Assembly: GCF_028369105.1 (NCBI RefSeq)
Contig: NZ_JAQNDO010000001.1
Span: forward strand, 1,054,001 to 1,118,000
Direction: 5' to 3'
Source: Polyangium mundeleinium
Lineage (GTDB): Bacteria; Myxococcota_A; Polyangia; Polyangiales; Polyangiaceae
Length of the DNA stretch: 64,000 bases
In this document: positions 25,300 to 33,773 of the stretch, piece after piece
Position numbering within the stretch: the stretch's first letter is position 1
Layout: every line of letters starts with the position of its first letter
Position numbers and translations under genes: made by a program
The notes under the pieces: generated by a model
What the model saw: only the letters and a program-made list of their open reading frames with translations
Told to the model about the DNA's origin: nothing
The model's database searches: none

Positions 25300-26964
25300 T
25301 CATTTGCAGACTTGCTTGCCATTCTGGCAGGTGCCCGAGCAGCACGCCGCGTCGTCCGAGCAGCTCTCGCCGGCGGCCCTGCAGATGTCGACGCTGCCGT
25401 CTTCATCGACGCTGCCGCTTCCAGCGACATTGCTGATGCCCATGAGGGCGTTGAGCGCGGCCTTCGCCTGCACGAGGCCATATCCAAACGACGAATCGCG
25501 GCCCGCCGTGCCGAGGTCCAGTGCCGTCGCGTTGATCGCATTGCGGATCGCGGCGTTCGTCGCCGTCGGCTTCTGGCTCCAGATCAGCGCCGCGACGGCC
25601 GACACGTGCGGCGTCGCCATCGACGTGCCGTTCCACCACTCGTAACCCCCGCCCGGCACGAGCCGCGCCGTGTTCAGCGTGGCGCTTGCGCCCATCGAAT
25701 TCGCGACGAGGGCCTGGCCATCCTCCATCCGCAGGCTGATGGCCGGGATCGTGCTCGTGACGCCCGCGCCGAGCGTGCCCGAGAAGAAGCCAGCGGCGTT
25801 GTTGTAGATGATCGCGCCGACGCCGCCTCCGCTCCGCACGTTGTCGACCTTGGCCGCGAGGCCTGTCACGCCGCGCTGGCAAAGCACGATCTTGCCCTCC
25901 CAAGCGCCGACGTTGTCGCACAGGCCGCCATGGACGAGCGCGCCCTTGACGGTCTTTTGCGCCGCGCCTTCGATGAGCCCGCCCGAATCGACGTTCGAGC
26001 CTACCGCGACGCTCGGTGTCGCCCATGGAACGGTCGAGAGCACCTCCACGCCCGGCGCGGCGATCTCGACGTCGGCATTGCGTTGCGAGAAGCCGGCGAG
26101 CGCCTTATTTCTGTCGATGGCTGCCACCGACATGACCGAAGTATATCCGGCCGGATAAGTCGTCGACGTATTGCCCCCATTGCCCGCGGCCGCGATCGAG
26201 AGGACACCGTCGTTGTAGGCGGCCTGGAAGGCGATGTCTTCGAAGAAGCTTCTCACGGTGCCGCCGAGGCTCATGCTGACGATCTTCGCCCCGGCCGCCC
26301 TACACCTGCCGAGCGCGTTGATGAGCGTCGACGAGTACGCCCACGAGCAATTGTTGCCAAAGACGCGCACGATATAAAGCGATACGTTGTCCGGCGCGAC
26401 GCCGACGACGCCCTGCGTGTTATTGACCGCGGCGATCGTGCCGGCGACGTGTGTGCCGTGGCCGCAGCCGTCCTCGTTCCAGGGCAGGTTTCCATTGTAG
26501 CCCGAGACGGGTACGCCCTGGAGATCGGGGTGCCCGGTATAAAGACCGGAGTCGATGATGCAGATCTTCGTGCGACCGTCGTCCAGGCCCGCCAAGGCCG
26601 GATCCGACGCTTGCACCATCCCGATGCCATAAGGCGGCCATTGCGTGAGGAGCTCACGTCGCGGGTCGACCTCGACGTACTCGATGTTCGGGTTCTTTGC
26701 GAGGGCTTGAACGGCCGCGTCGGGGAGCTTGGCGGCGATGACGCCGTGCTCGGGGAGCTCGAGCTCGAGCTTCCCACCCGCCGCGGCGAGCACATTGCCT
26801 CGCTTTGAAAAATCCTTGAACTTGAGGATGTACCGTCCATCCGGGGAGAGGGCGGCCGGGGCGGTCCCGACGTCTTCCGCGTGATCGTCCGTGCCGGTGC
26901 CGCAGGCCGCGAGGCCCGACGAAACGAGCACGAGAATGAATCGATGTCCAAGCCTGTGCATCAT
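25300..26964 (-). CDS. Secreted subtilase (S8) with PA insert and knottin-like C-terminal tail
   Basis: 554 residues. Signal peptide with lipobox GLAAC (Cys21), an I9-type propeptide (about 42-102), and an S8 catalytic domain with Asp138 (IIDSG), His169 (GHGTHVAG), oxyanion Asn262 (AGNGG) and Ser448 (NGTSMATPH). A protease-associated (PA) domain is inserted between about 320 and 435, as in lactocepin or plant subtilases. The final segment holds six cysteines, 528, 535, 541, 542, 546 and 553, spaced C-x6-C-x5-CC-x3-C-x6-C, the inhibitor-cystine-knot pattern. Likely an extracellular or surface protease used in predation or nutrition. Confidence 0.9.
   Translation of the reverse strand: MMHRLGHRFILVLVSSGLAACGTGTDDHAEDVGTAPAALSPDGRYILKFKDFSKRGNVLAAAGGKLELELPEHGVIAAKLPDAAVQALAKNPNIEYVEVDPRRELLTQWPPYGIGMVQASDPALAGLDDGRTKICIIDSGLYTGHPDLQGVPVSGYNGNLPWNEDGCGHGTHVAGTIAAVNNTQGVVGVAPDNVSLYIVRVFGNNCSWAYSSTLINALGRCRAAGAKIVSMSLGGTVRSFFEDIAFQAAYNDGVLSIAAAGNGGNTSTTYPAGYTSVMSVAAIDRNKALAGFSQRNADVEIAAPGVEVLSTVPWATPSVAVGSNVDSGGLIEGAAQKTVKGALVHGGLCDNVGAWEGKIVLCQRGVTGLAAKVDNVRSGGGVGAIIYNNAAGFFSGTLGAGVTSTIPAISLRMEDGQALVANSMGASATLNTARLVPGGGYEWWNGTSMATPHVSAVAALIWSQKPTATNAAIRNAINATALDLGTAGRDSSFGYGLVQAKAALNALMGISNVAGSGSVDEDGSVDICRAAGESCSDDAACCSGTCQNGKQVCK
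25306..25383 (-). other. Knottin-like six-cysteine module at subtilase C-terminus
   Basis: Codons 528-553 of the subtilase encode six cysteines in C-x6-C-x5-CC-x3-C-x6-C spacing after a Gly/Ser/Asp linker. This exact spacing is widespread in disulfide-knotted toxin and inhibitor peptides. It could stabilise or target the enzyme, or bind a partner. The fold is inferred from spacing only. Confidence 0.5.
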
Positions 26965-27433
26965 ATGGGTTCCTTCCCGGATGGACGAGCGCCCGACGTC
27001 CCGATCGATTCACGATCGACGACGCGCACGCCGAAGCCGCCCCCCAGCGCCGGGGACTTTGCTCCGCGAATGGGGCTGTTGCAAAGATCCCATTTTCCGA
27101 GAGTGGCGACCGTCGTCGTGTTTTACGGGGTACCCAGCCTCGCGTCCCCAGCGATGGGTCGAGCGCGTGCGGGACGATTCAGACGAGGGTCCGCACTTCC
27201 CGCAAGGGAGTGGCAGCAACCCCGAGGAGCCATGGCGGGCGTGGGAGGACGGAGGCGGCGCGTTACGTGGAGCTCGTCATGGCAACCGCCACGAGCGGCA
27301 GGTACGTACGTTCTGCGCGGAATCATCCAGGAGGAGCGCGGCGAGCGTGGCTCGGACCTCATCAGCGAGCGCGCGCACGTGCCAGGGCGGCCGGGCTTGC
27401 TTGCACGTGCGCGGTTTTGCTACGCATCGGCCC
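26965..27433. other. 469-bp gap without a supported gene
   Basis: Several frames are open but none shows family resemblance or consistent coding character. It contains the divergent promoters of the subtilase (left) and the SMI1-like gene (right). A GGGGCTGTTGCAAAG string at 27072-27086 resembles IS6-family ends, but no partner end or transposase was found. Confidence 0.4.
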
Positions 27434-28363
27434 ATGACACCGGAAGAGTTGCTGGCCGAGGCTTTCGAGCGGGTCAAGGCATGGATGGCGAACCATGGCG
27501 CGGAGCTTTTGGTCCAGAACCTCGCGCCCGGCGCGAGCGCGGAACGATTGAGGGACGCCGAGGCGGAGCTCGGGTTTTCGCTGGGGTGTGAGCTGCGTGC
27601 TTTGTGGTCGCTCCACGATGGACAACACGAGGAGATGAACGGTTTCGTCGAAGCTTTCGACCTCCTCACGATCGAAGGAGCGCTCTCCGGAAGGGACTCC
27701 GTCATGTACGCGCTCGCGTTCCTGCGCGAAAACCCTCGGACCGTGCCGGAATCGGGACTCACGCAGGACGAGCTCTTTTCGGATGCTTGGCTCCCTTTTG
27801 CCGGCCGCGACGCCGATGGGCTCGTCGTGAACACGGTGAGCGGGCGCGTATTCGAGATTCTCCACGATGATTCGCCTCCCCTTCGCATGCACGCGGCTTC
27901 GCTCGTGGCCTGGGCGACCGAGTACGCGTCTCGCGTCGTCGCGGATGACTACCGCGTGGAGGAAGGATTCGGCGACTACTATCTCGAGCTTCGCGACCGA
28001 GAAGCAGAGCGCAGACACGAGGAGCGGAGTCGATTCGAACGGGAAGAACGGCAGCGCAAGGCGAAGATGTCGGTGAAAGAGCTGCTGGAGGAAGCTGTCT
28101 CGCGAAACAGAGAAGACGCGGCGCAGGAGGTGTTGGAGCGAGCGGAGCAGACGTCGCAGGCAGCGCTTGCCGAAGCCGTCGCGTTGCTCTTCGCCACGGG
28201 CGCGTCGCCGGCGTTCCTCGCAGGCACGTTGCGCCCCATGTTGAACAGGCTCACGTTGTCCGCGGCGGAGTGGAAGATCGTCGCAGAAGGCGGCGCTCGC
28301 ATGGGCAACGACGCCATCCGCGACATTGCCCTCGCGCGGAGCCGGACCGCCGCTTCGAGCTGA
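27434..28363 (+). CDS. SMI1/KNR4 (SUKH)-like protein with charged helical tail
   Basis: 309 residues from ATG 27434. The first ~170 residues match the SMI1/KNR4 superfamily: ERLRDAEAELGFSLGCELRALWSLHDGQ, a DAWLPFAGRDADGLVVNT core, and WATEYASRVVADDY. SUKH proteins often serve as immunity proteins to secreted nucleases, but also act more generally. A highly charged helix (REAERRHEERSRFEREERQR) and a helical C-terminal domain of about 100 residues follow, which is unusual for a simple immunity protein. No toxin gene is adjacent. Confidence 0.75.
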   Translation: MTPEELLAEAFERVKAWMANHGAELLVQNLAPGASAERLRDAEAELGFSLGCELRALWSLHDGQHEEMNGFVEAFDLLTIEGALSGRDSVMYALAFLRENPRTVPESGLTQDELFSDAWLPFAGRDADGLVVNTVSGRVFEILHDDSPPLRMHAASLVAWATEYASRVVADDYRVEEGFGDYYLELRDREAERRHEERSRFEREERQRKAKMSVKELLEEAVSRNREDAAQEVLERAEQTSQAALAEAVALLFATGASPAFLAGTLRPMLNRLTLSAAEWKIVAEGGARMGNDAIRDIALARSRTAASS

Positions 28364-28480
28364 CGTCCTCGCCCTCGTCGAGTTGAACCAGCGTCGATGT
28401 GAGCCATTGCAATGCGCTTTCGCTCAGGGCCGCGCATCGGCAAAGGTCGTTGACAGGATGTGCGTATCTGCCCTACCAAC

Positions 28481-29380
28481 ATGGAGATGGATCACCTCAA
28501 CATCGCGATCCTGGGCGACACGCACGGTCACCTGACGCTCGCCTACCGAGTGTTGAAGCGCTGGCAGGCGGAGGAAGCGCAGCGGATCGATCTCATCTTG
28601 CAGGTCGGAGACTTCGGGGCCTTTCCACCGCCCTATCGATTGGACAAGGCCACCAAGCGCTTCGCGGAGAGCGATCCGGACGAGCTGGGCTTCACCGCAT
28701 ACTTTCACGGTGAGCCCGAGGCCGAGGAGATCTTGGGCCTCGACGCGTCGGAGCACCGCAGGATCGACGCGGACATGATTTTCATTCGTGGCAATCACGA
28801 CGATTTTTCATACCTGTGCGGGCTGGAGGGCACGGAGGAGGGGCCGGTGCCCGTGGATGCTTTCGAGAAAATACATTACCTCAAGAGCGGTGTGCCATTC
28901 ACGTACGAGAAGAACGGGCATTCGTTACGGATCGCCGGCCTGGGAGGGATCGCGGACGAAGACGGCGACCCGGTCAGGTTGGACGGCGGGGAGTGCTACA
29001 CGAGGCAAGACATCAAGCGGCTTTTCGCCTTGAAAGAGAGGTTTGACGTATTTTTGTCGCATGAGCCGCCGCTCGACGCTGCGGTCGCCATCCACCCCAA
29101 GTATGCGGGCGCCGGGTCCCCAGCCGTTCGGGAATTCATCCAGAATTTTCAGCCAGCGTATCACTTCTGCGGGCACTACCATGAAGCGGGCCAGGACATC
29201 TCGTTCTGCACGACCACCAAGAGCTACCACTTGAACGCGGTGGGCTTCTGGCGCCCGCACCGGTTGAATCCTGGGTGTATCGGTATCTTGCAATGGCAGG
29301 GGGAGCGCGCGCTCGGAATGTCGTTCTTGGACGCTCCCTGGCTCAAAGAGTACACGAAGAGCACCTATCGATACCTTTGA
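28481..29380 (+). CDS. Calcineurin-like metallophosphoesterase
   Basis: About 299 residues with the five metallophosphatase motifs in order: DTHGH, QVGDFGAF, IRGNHDDF, LSHEPPLD and CGHYHEAG. These bind a dinuclear metal centre that hydrolyses phosphomono- or diesters. The C-terminal NAVGFWRPHRLNPGCIGIL block is typical of cytosolic bacterial members. The start is uncertain: ATG 28481 (MEMDHLNI) is used, ATG 28487 and GTG 28460 are alternatives, and none has a strong ribosome site. Substrate unknown. Confidence 0.87.
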   Translation: MEMDHLNIAILGDTHGHLTLAYRVLKRWQAEEAQRIDLILQVGDFGAFPPPYRLDKATKRFAESDPDELGFTAYFHGEPEAEEILGLDASEHRRIDADMIFIRGNHDDFSYLCGLEGTEEGPVPVDAFEKIHYLKSGVPFTYEKNGHSLRIAGLGGIADEDGDPVRLDGGECYTRQDIKRLFALKERFDVFLSHEPPLDAAVAIHPKYAGAGSPAVREFIQNFQPAYHFCGHYHEAGQDISFCTTTKSYHLNAVGFWRPHRLNPGCIGILQWQGERALGMSFLDAPWLKEYTKSTYRYL

Positions 29381-29393
29381 GCGACGATCGCTC
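29379..29393 (+). terminator. Short stem-loop at metallophosphoesterase stop
   Basis: GAGCGA-CGA-TCGCTC overlaps the TGA stop and is followed by TTGCC. Six-base-pair stem without a long T-tract; termination inferred from position. Confidence 0.35.
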
Positions 29394-29414
29394 TTGCCTC
29401 GAAGCGTGTTCCGA

Positions 29415-29448
29415 GGTTCGCGCGCCTCCGCTCTCGTAGGCGCGAACC
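29415..29448. terminator. Bulged 11-bp stem-loop between the phosphoesterase and the siderophore promoter
   Basis: GGTTCGCGCGCCT pairs with AGGCGCGAACC (29438-29448) around CCGCTCTCGT, with a two-base bulge. It lies between the phosphoesterase and the end of the small leftward frame at 29461 and could terminate transcription from either side. Confidence 0.45.
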
Positions 29449-29460
29449 CCATGTGCGGCA

Positions 29461-29691
29461 TCACGCCGCCTCCGTCTCCACCCTGAACTCCACGTCGCGC
29501 AAGACGAGCGCGCAGTCCGCGCCTCGTGTGCAGCACGCCTCGAGGACGTTTGGCGGTGCCGAATCCTGTGTCGTAGTACACGGTTCTGTTGCCAATGTTC
29601 CATCTTCATCGTAAAATTCTACATCGAAGCCCGAAATCTCGTCGCGAGCGACGCCGCCGCCTTGACAGTTGATAATGGTTCTCATTATCAT
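29461..29691 (-). CDS. Small Cys-containing hypothetical protein starting inside the Fur box
   Basis: A 76-residue frame with protein-like composition in its body (GFDVEFYDEDGTLATEPCT; NVLEACCTRGADCALVLRDV) and five cysteines, in DNA less GC-rich than its surroundings. The first possible ATG (29691) is inside the operator TGATAATG-N5-CATTATCA, so if translated from there it would be tightly iron-controlled or leaderless. GGTGAAA is the only upstream ribosome-site candidate. It may instead be the end of a decayed gene. No family recognised. Confidence 0.35.
   Translation of the reverse strand: MIMRTIINCQGGGVARDEISGFDVEFYDEDGTLATEPCTTTQDSAPPNVLEACCTRGADCALVLRDVEFRVETEAA
29662..29691 (+). promoter_or_regulatory. 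Promoter of the siderophore biosynthesis operon
   Basis: TTGACA (29662-29667) is a perfect -35 box. TATCAT (29686-29691) is a 5/6 match to -10 with an 18-bp spacer. The Fur-box palindrome covers the spacer and -10, so repressor binding would block RNA polymerase. It reads toward the MFS gene at 29790. Confidence 0.6.
29670..29690. promoter_or_regulatory. Fur box (iron-dependent operator)
   Basis: TGATAATG-GTTCT-CATTATCA has perfect 8-bp arms. Its central 19 bases match the classical GATAATGATAATCATTATC consensus at 16 positions. It overlaps a TTGACA/TATCAT promoter in front of the siderophore operon, which is the expected Fur repression site under iron-replete conditions. Confidence 0.88.
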
Positions 29692-29789
29692 TTTCACCAA
29701 GATCGCAGGTCGTATGCGGTTGGGCGTAGGGTCACGTGGCCCGCCCACGCTGCGTCGCCTCGCGCCCCGGCGCCTCCTGGAGTCTTTTC

Positions 29790-31013
29790 GTGGCTGATTC
29801 CTCCATAACAAAGCATGAGCGACATCTGCTTTGGCTGCTGGCTGCCGTGCAGTTCACGCACACCCTCGATTTCATGATCCTGATGCCGCTCGGGCCGGAG
29901 CTCATCCAGCGTTTCGGCATCTCGGCGGCGGGGTTCGGGGCGATGGTGTCGGCCTATACGCTGGCCTCGGCGATCATGGGTCTTCTCGGCGTGCTCTGGC
30001 TGGATCGGTGGGATCGCAAGCACGCATTTTTGCTTCTTTATGTGGGGTTCGTCGCGGCCACGATTTCGTGCGGCGTTGCACCCAGCGCGACGTGGTTGCT
30101 TTTTTCGAGGACCGCGGCGGGCGCTTGCGCAGGCCTGTTGAGCGCCGTCGTCATGGCCATTCTCGCCGATTGTGTGCCGGCCGAGCGCCGCGGTCGCGCC
30201 ATTGGTACCGTGATGTCGTCCTACGGCCTCTCGGCGGTGGGCGGCGTGCCGCTGGGGCTTTCGATCGCCAGTCAATGGGGCTGGCGCGCGCCCTTTTGGG
30301 CCATCAGCGCGCTCGCCGGCGCCCTGTGGCTCCTCGCCTGGCGAATCCTGCCCCGCGTCGATCGTCACCTCGCCACGGCGCGCGAAAAGGGCACAAGCGC
30401 TGCCGCCCCGACCCTCTCGGCGCCAGGGCTCGCGCTGGGCTGGGGGCTCACGTTCAGCGTGGTCTTTGCAGGCTTTTTGCTGATTCCATATCTGAGCACG
30501 TTCATGGTCGGCAATCTAGGGCTCCGCCTCTCGGACCTGTCCTGGGTGTATCTATGCGGCGGCGCGGCCACGCTCTTCAGCTCGCGCTGGATTGGCCACC
30601 TCGCCGACCGTCACGGTCCGCCCCGGGTGCTGGGCACGTTGCTCGTCGCCACTTTGTGTCCCTATCTTCTGTTCACGCACCTGACGCCCTCGCCAAAGGC
30701 CATCGTGGCCGCCATCTTTGTCCTTTTCATGACGCTGGTATCGGGACGGGCCATTCCGACGATCGCGCTCGTCACGTCGCGGGTCCCGCCCGCGCTGCGC
30801 GGTCGTTATCTCGCGGTCAATATGGCGGCGAGCGACGGCGCCTCCGGCCTCGCCGCGTGGACGAGCGGTCTCTTTCTCACGACGACGCCGGACGGGGCGC
30901 TGGTCGGCTTTGGCCACATGGGTTTTCTCGCGGTGAGCGTCTCGCTCCTCGCGCTCTGCATTCTCTGGGTGCTCGGGCGCAGCCCCGTTCCGCAGCGCGC
31001 CGCGCACACCTGA
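29790..31013 (+). CDS. MFS transporter, probable siderophore exporter
   Basis: 407 residues from GTG 29790 (GGAG seven bases upstream); GTG 29736 is an in-frame alternative without a ribosome site. About 12 membrane helices, with the MFS signature after helix 2-3 (LWLDRWDRKHAF) and repeated later as GHLADRHGPPRV. It is the first gene of the rightward operon, 14 bp before DAHP synthase. By analogy with EntS and the MFS gene of known myxochelin clusters it should move the catecholate siderophore out of the cytoplasm. Direction of transport is inferred from context. Confidence 0.85.
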   Translation: MADSSITKHERHLLWLLAAVQFTHTLDFMILMPLGPELIQRFGISAAGFGAMVSAYTLASAIMGLLGVLWLDRWDRKHAFLLLYVGFVAATISCGVAPSATWLLFSRTAAGACAGLLSAVVMAILADCVPAERRGRAIGTVMSSYGLSAVGGVPLGLSIASQWGWRAPFWAISALAGALWLLAWRILPRVDRHLATAREKGTSAAAPTLSAPGLALGWGLTFSVVFAGFLLIPYLSTFMVGNLGLRLSDLSWVYLCGGAATLFSSRWIGHLADRHGPPRVLGTLLVATLCPYLLFTHLTPSPKAIVAAIFVLFMTLVSGRAIPTIALVTSRVPPALRGRYLAVNMAASDGASGLAAWTSGLFLTTTPDGALVGFGHMGFLAVSVSLLALCILWVLGRSPVPQRAAHT

Positions 31014-31027
31014 TCCGGAAGCCTTCG

Positions 31028-32485
31028 ATGATGCACGAAATCGCCATGGGCACGCCGGCGAGGATCTCCTCGGACAACGAGGTCGCCGTGGAGCCTCCGC
31101 CCGGGGAGCGCGCGCTCGCGCGCACGCGCCCCTCTTCACGCGTGGGCGGCTGGAGCCCCACGTCCTGGAAGTCAAAGCCCGACCCGCAAGCGGTGCGGTA
31201 CGACGATCCCGCCGCGGTCGAGCGCGTGGTGGCGCGGATCGAGGCGCTGCCGCCGCTCGTGAGCTCGTGGGAGGTGGAGCGATTGCGATTGCTCATCGCG
31301 GACGCCCAGCTCGGCCGGCGTTTCCTGCTCCAGGGCGGTGATTGCGCCGAGACCACGCGTGATTGTCGCGCGGACACGATCGTCAACAAGCTCGAGATCC
31401 TGCTCAAGATGTCGCTCGTGCTCATCGTCGGCGGCCGGAAGCCCGTGGTGCGCGTGGGGCGTTTCGCCGGGCAATACGCCAAGCCACGCTCGCGGCCGAC
31501 CGAGGTCCGTGGCGGGGTCGAGCTTCCGAGTTATTTCGGCGATCTCGTGAACGGGCCCGAATTCACGCCCGAGGCGCGGCGCCCGGATCCGGAGCGGATG
31601 CTCTCTTGTTACCAGCACTCCGCGATGACGCTCAATTTCGTGCGGTCGTTCTCGGCTGGCGGGCTCTCGGATCTCAAGCGCCCGGAGTGCTGGGACCTCT
31701 CGTTCTCCGAGCGTGAGGACCTGCCCATGTCCGTGCGCGAGAGCTTCCAGGCGACGACGCGGCAGCTCGGCGACGCGCTCGGTTGCATGGACGCGCTCGG
31801 CGGCGTGGGAAACGAGCTTTCCCGCGTCGAGTTCTTCACGTCCCACGAAGGGCTCAATCTCCATTACGAATCCGCGCAGACCCGCACCGCGCCGTATCAG
31901 GACGAGCATTACGATCTGACCACGCACATGCCGTGGCTCGGCGAGCGCACGCGAGCGCTCGACGGCGCGCACGTCGAGTTCCTCCGGGGCATCAGCAATC
32001 CGATCGGCATCAAGCTCGGGCCGACGGTCTCGCCGGTCGACGTTCTGCGTCTGCTCGACACGCTGAACCCGCGCGAGATCCCCGGGCGCATCGTGCTCAT
32101 CACGCGCATGGGCGCGGACCGCGTCGAGGATACGCTGCCGCCCCTGCTCGAGGTCGTGAAGCGCGCGGGCCGACGCGTGCTCTGGATTTGCGATCCCATG
32201 CACGGCAACACGATCACCACGAGCTCGGGCATCAAGACACGCGAGTTCGGGTCGATCATGCGCGAGATCGAGCAGACGTACGACGCGCACGACGCCTGCG
32301 GGACCCACCTCGGCGGCGTTCATTTCGAGCTCACGGGGGACGACGTCACCGAATGCATCGGCGGCGGCGTGCGCGAGGAGGATCTCACGCGCGCCTACGA
32401 AACCCTTTGCGATCCACGATTGAACCAGGCGCAGGCGCTGGAGCTCTCGTATTGCATCGCGCGCCGGATGCGGGCGAGCCTGTAG
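31028..32485 (+). CDS. Class II (plant-type) DAHP synthase dedicated to the siderophore pathway
   Basis: 485 residues from ATG 31028. It condenses phosphoenolpyruvate with erythrose-4-phosphate, the first shikimate step. Class II signatures are clear: FLLQGGDCAET (metal-ligand Cys), VGRFAGQYAKPRS, RIVLITRMGADR, ICDPMHGNT (metal-ligand His) and VHFELTGDDVTEC (metal-ligand Glu). A pathway-specific DAHP synthase sits in the known Stigmatella myxochelin cluster as well, where it is thought to boost chorismate for 2,3-dihydroxybenzoate. Confidence 0.92.
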   Translation: MMHEIAMGTPARISSDNEVAVEPPPGERALARTRPSSRVGGWSPTSWKSKPDPQAVRYDDPAAVERVVARIEALPPLVSSWEVERLRLLIADAQLGRRFLLQGGDCAETTRDCRADTIVNKLEILLKMSLVLIVGGRKPVVRVGRFAGQYAKPRSRPTEVRGGVELPSYFGDLVNGPEFTPEARRPDPERMLSCYQHSAMTLNFVRSFSAGGLSDLKRPECWDLSFSEREDLPMSVRESFQATTRQLGDALGCMDALGGVGNELSRVEFFTSHEGLNLHYESAQTRTAPYQDEHYDLTTHMPWLGERTRALDGAHVEFLRGISNPIGIKLGPTVSPVDVLRLLDTLNPREIPGRIVLITRMGADRVEDTLPPLLEVVKRAGRRVLWICDPMHGNTITTSSGIKTREFGSIMREIEQTYDAHDACGTHLGGVHFELTGDDVTECIGGGVREEDLTRAYETLCDPRLNQAQALELSYCIARRMRASL

Positions 32486-32537
32486 CCCGTGCGTTTTTGA
32501 TCATGACCCCGTCCAAGATTGCAAGGAGAGTCGATTC

Positions 32538-33773
32538 ATGACATCGATTCCGGCGTCCGAGGCCCCCTTTGCCCCAGCGCCCAGCGGTACAGGGCTCCTC
32601 GGAGAGTACGACATCGAATCGTCGTTCTATTTTTCGTCGAAGGTCCGCACGATCCTCGGGCGGGGCGTGGGCGAGATCATCGCACGGCCGGGTAGATCGG
32701 CGCCTGCAGAAGCGTTTGCTGAGCGCGTTGCCACCGTGCTCGCGGGGCTGGAGAGAGCCGGGCACGACCGCCCCATGGCGGTCGGCGCGCTCCCCTTCGC
32801 GGCGAATTCCCCCGCCCACCTCTTCGTGCCGACAGCCATTCGGAGCGCCGGGCCCGTGGACGCGGCGTCGATATCGCCTCGTCCCTCGTCGCCGGTCTCC
32901 GTGGATGGGATGCGTATGTCGCCCGAGCGGGACGTGTATCTGCGAGGGGTCGAGCGCGCCCTCGACGCGATACGCGACGACGAGCTGTCGAAGGTGGTCC
33001 TTTCCCGGATGCTGGAGTTGCGTTTGTCGCAGCCGGTCGAGCTCCATCCGCTGCTCGAGCGGTTGTCGAAGCGGAACGCAAGTGGGTATACGTTCGCGGT
33101 CAGGCTCCCCGAGGGGCGCGGCTCGGGTGCAACGTATCCGCGGACCTTGATCGGAGCGAGCCCGGAGCTTTTGGTGTCGCGATCCGGAAAAGCTGTATTT
33201 GCCAATCCGCTTGCCGGGTCCGCGCCACGGAGCCCGGATCCCGAGGAAGATCAACGGCGGGCGAACGCGCTGCTTGCATCCGAGAAGGATCGGCGCGAGC
33301 ACGCGGTCGTCATCGAAGCCATCGCGGACGCGCTTCAGCCGTTCTGCCGGAGTTTGTCCGTCCCGTCGAGCCCGTCGCTCGTGCACACGGAGGCCATGTG
33401 GCACCTCGCGACCCCGATCACGGGGGAACTCGCGGATCTTTCGACCTCATCGCTGCGGCTCGCCATGGCCTTGCACCCGACGCCCGCGGTGTGTGGATAT
33501 CCGACGGCACGCGCGCGCGCCGCCATCGAGGCGATCGAGCCGTTCGATCGCGGCTTGTTCACGGGTCTCGTGGGGTATTGTGACGCGTCGGGCGACGGTG
33601 AATGGGCGGTGACCATTCGCTGCGCCGATATCAGCAGCGACACGATTCGCGTGTACGCCGGGGCCGGCCTCGTCGCTGGATCGGCGCCCGAACGCGAGCG
33701 TGCCGAGATTTCGGCCAAGATGCGCACTGTCCTGACCGCGCTTGGCCTGGGTTCCTTGCCGGAGGATCTCTGA
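32538..33773 (+). CDS. mxcD: Isochorismate synthase
   Basis: 411 residues of the chorismate-utilising (EntC/DhbC) family, converting chorismate to isochorismate. Family blocks include [15 protein letters not shown] (with the catalytic-base Lys), [53 protein letters not shown] and [21 protein letters not shown]. The start has AAGGAGAG upstream. The stop overlaps the start of the DHB-AMP ligase gene (TGATG at 33771-33775), indicating translational coupling. Confidence 0.93.
   Translation: MTSIPASEAPFAPAPSGTGLLGEYDIESSFYFSSKVRTILGRGVGEIIARPGRSAPAEAFAERVATVLAGLERAGHDRPMAVGALPFAANSPAHLFVPTAIRSAGPVDAASISPRPSSPVSVDGMRMSPERDVYLRGVERALDAIRDDELSKVVLSRMLELRLSQPVELHPLLERLSKRNASGYTFAVRLPEGRGSGATYPRTLIGASPELLVSRSGKAVFANPLAGSAPRSPDPEEDQRRANALLASEKDRREHAVVIEAIADALQPFCRSLSVPSSPSLVHTEAMWHLATPITGELADLSTSSLRLAMALHPTPAVCGYPTARARAAIEAIEPFDRGLFTGLVGYCDASGDGEWAVTIRCADISSDTIRVYAGAGLVAGSAPERERAEISAKMRTVLTALGLGSLPEDL

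Noticed and set aside
27072..27086. GGGGCTGTTGCAAAG resembling an IS6-family terminal repeat
   Set aside because: No inverted partner, target duplication or transposase remnant was found nearby; a short chance match is likely.
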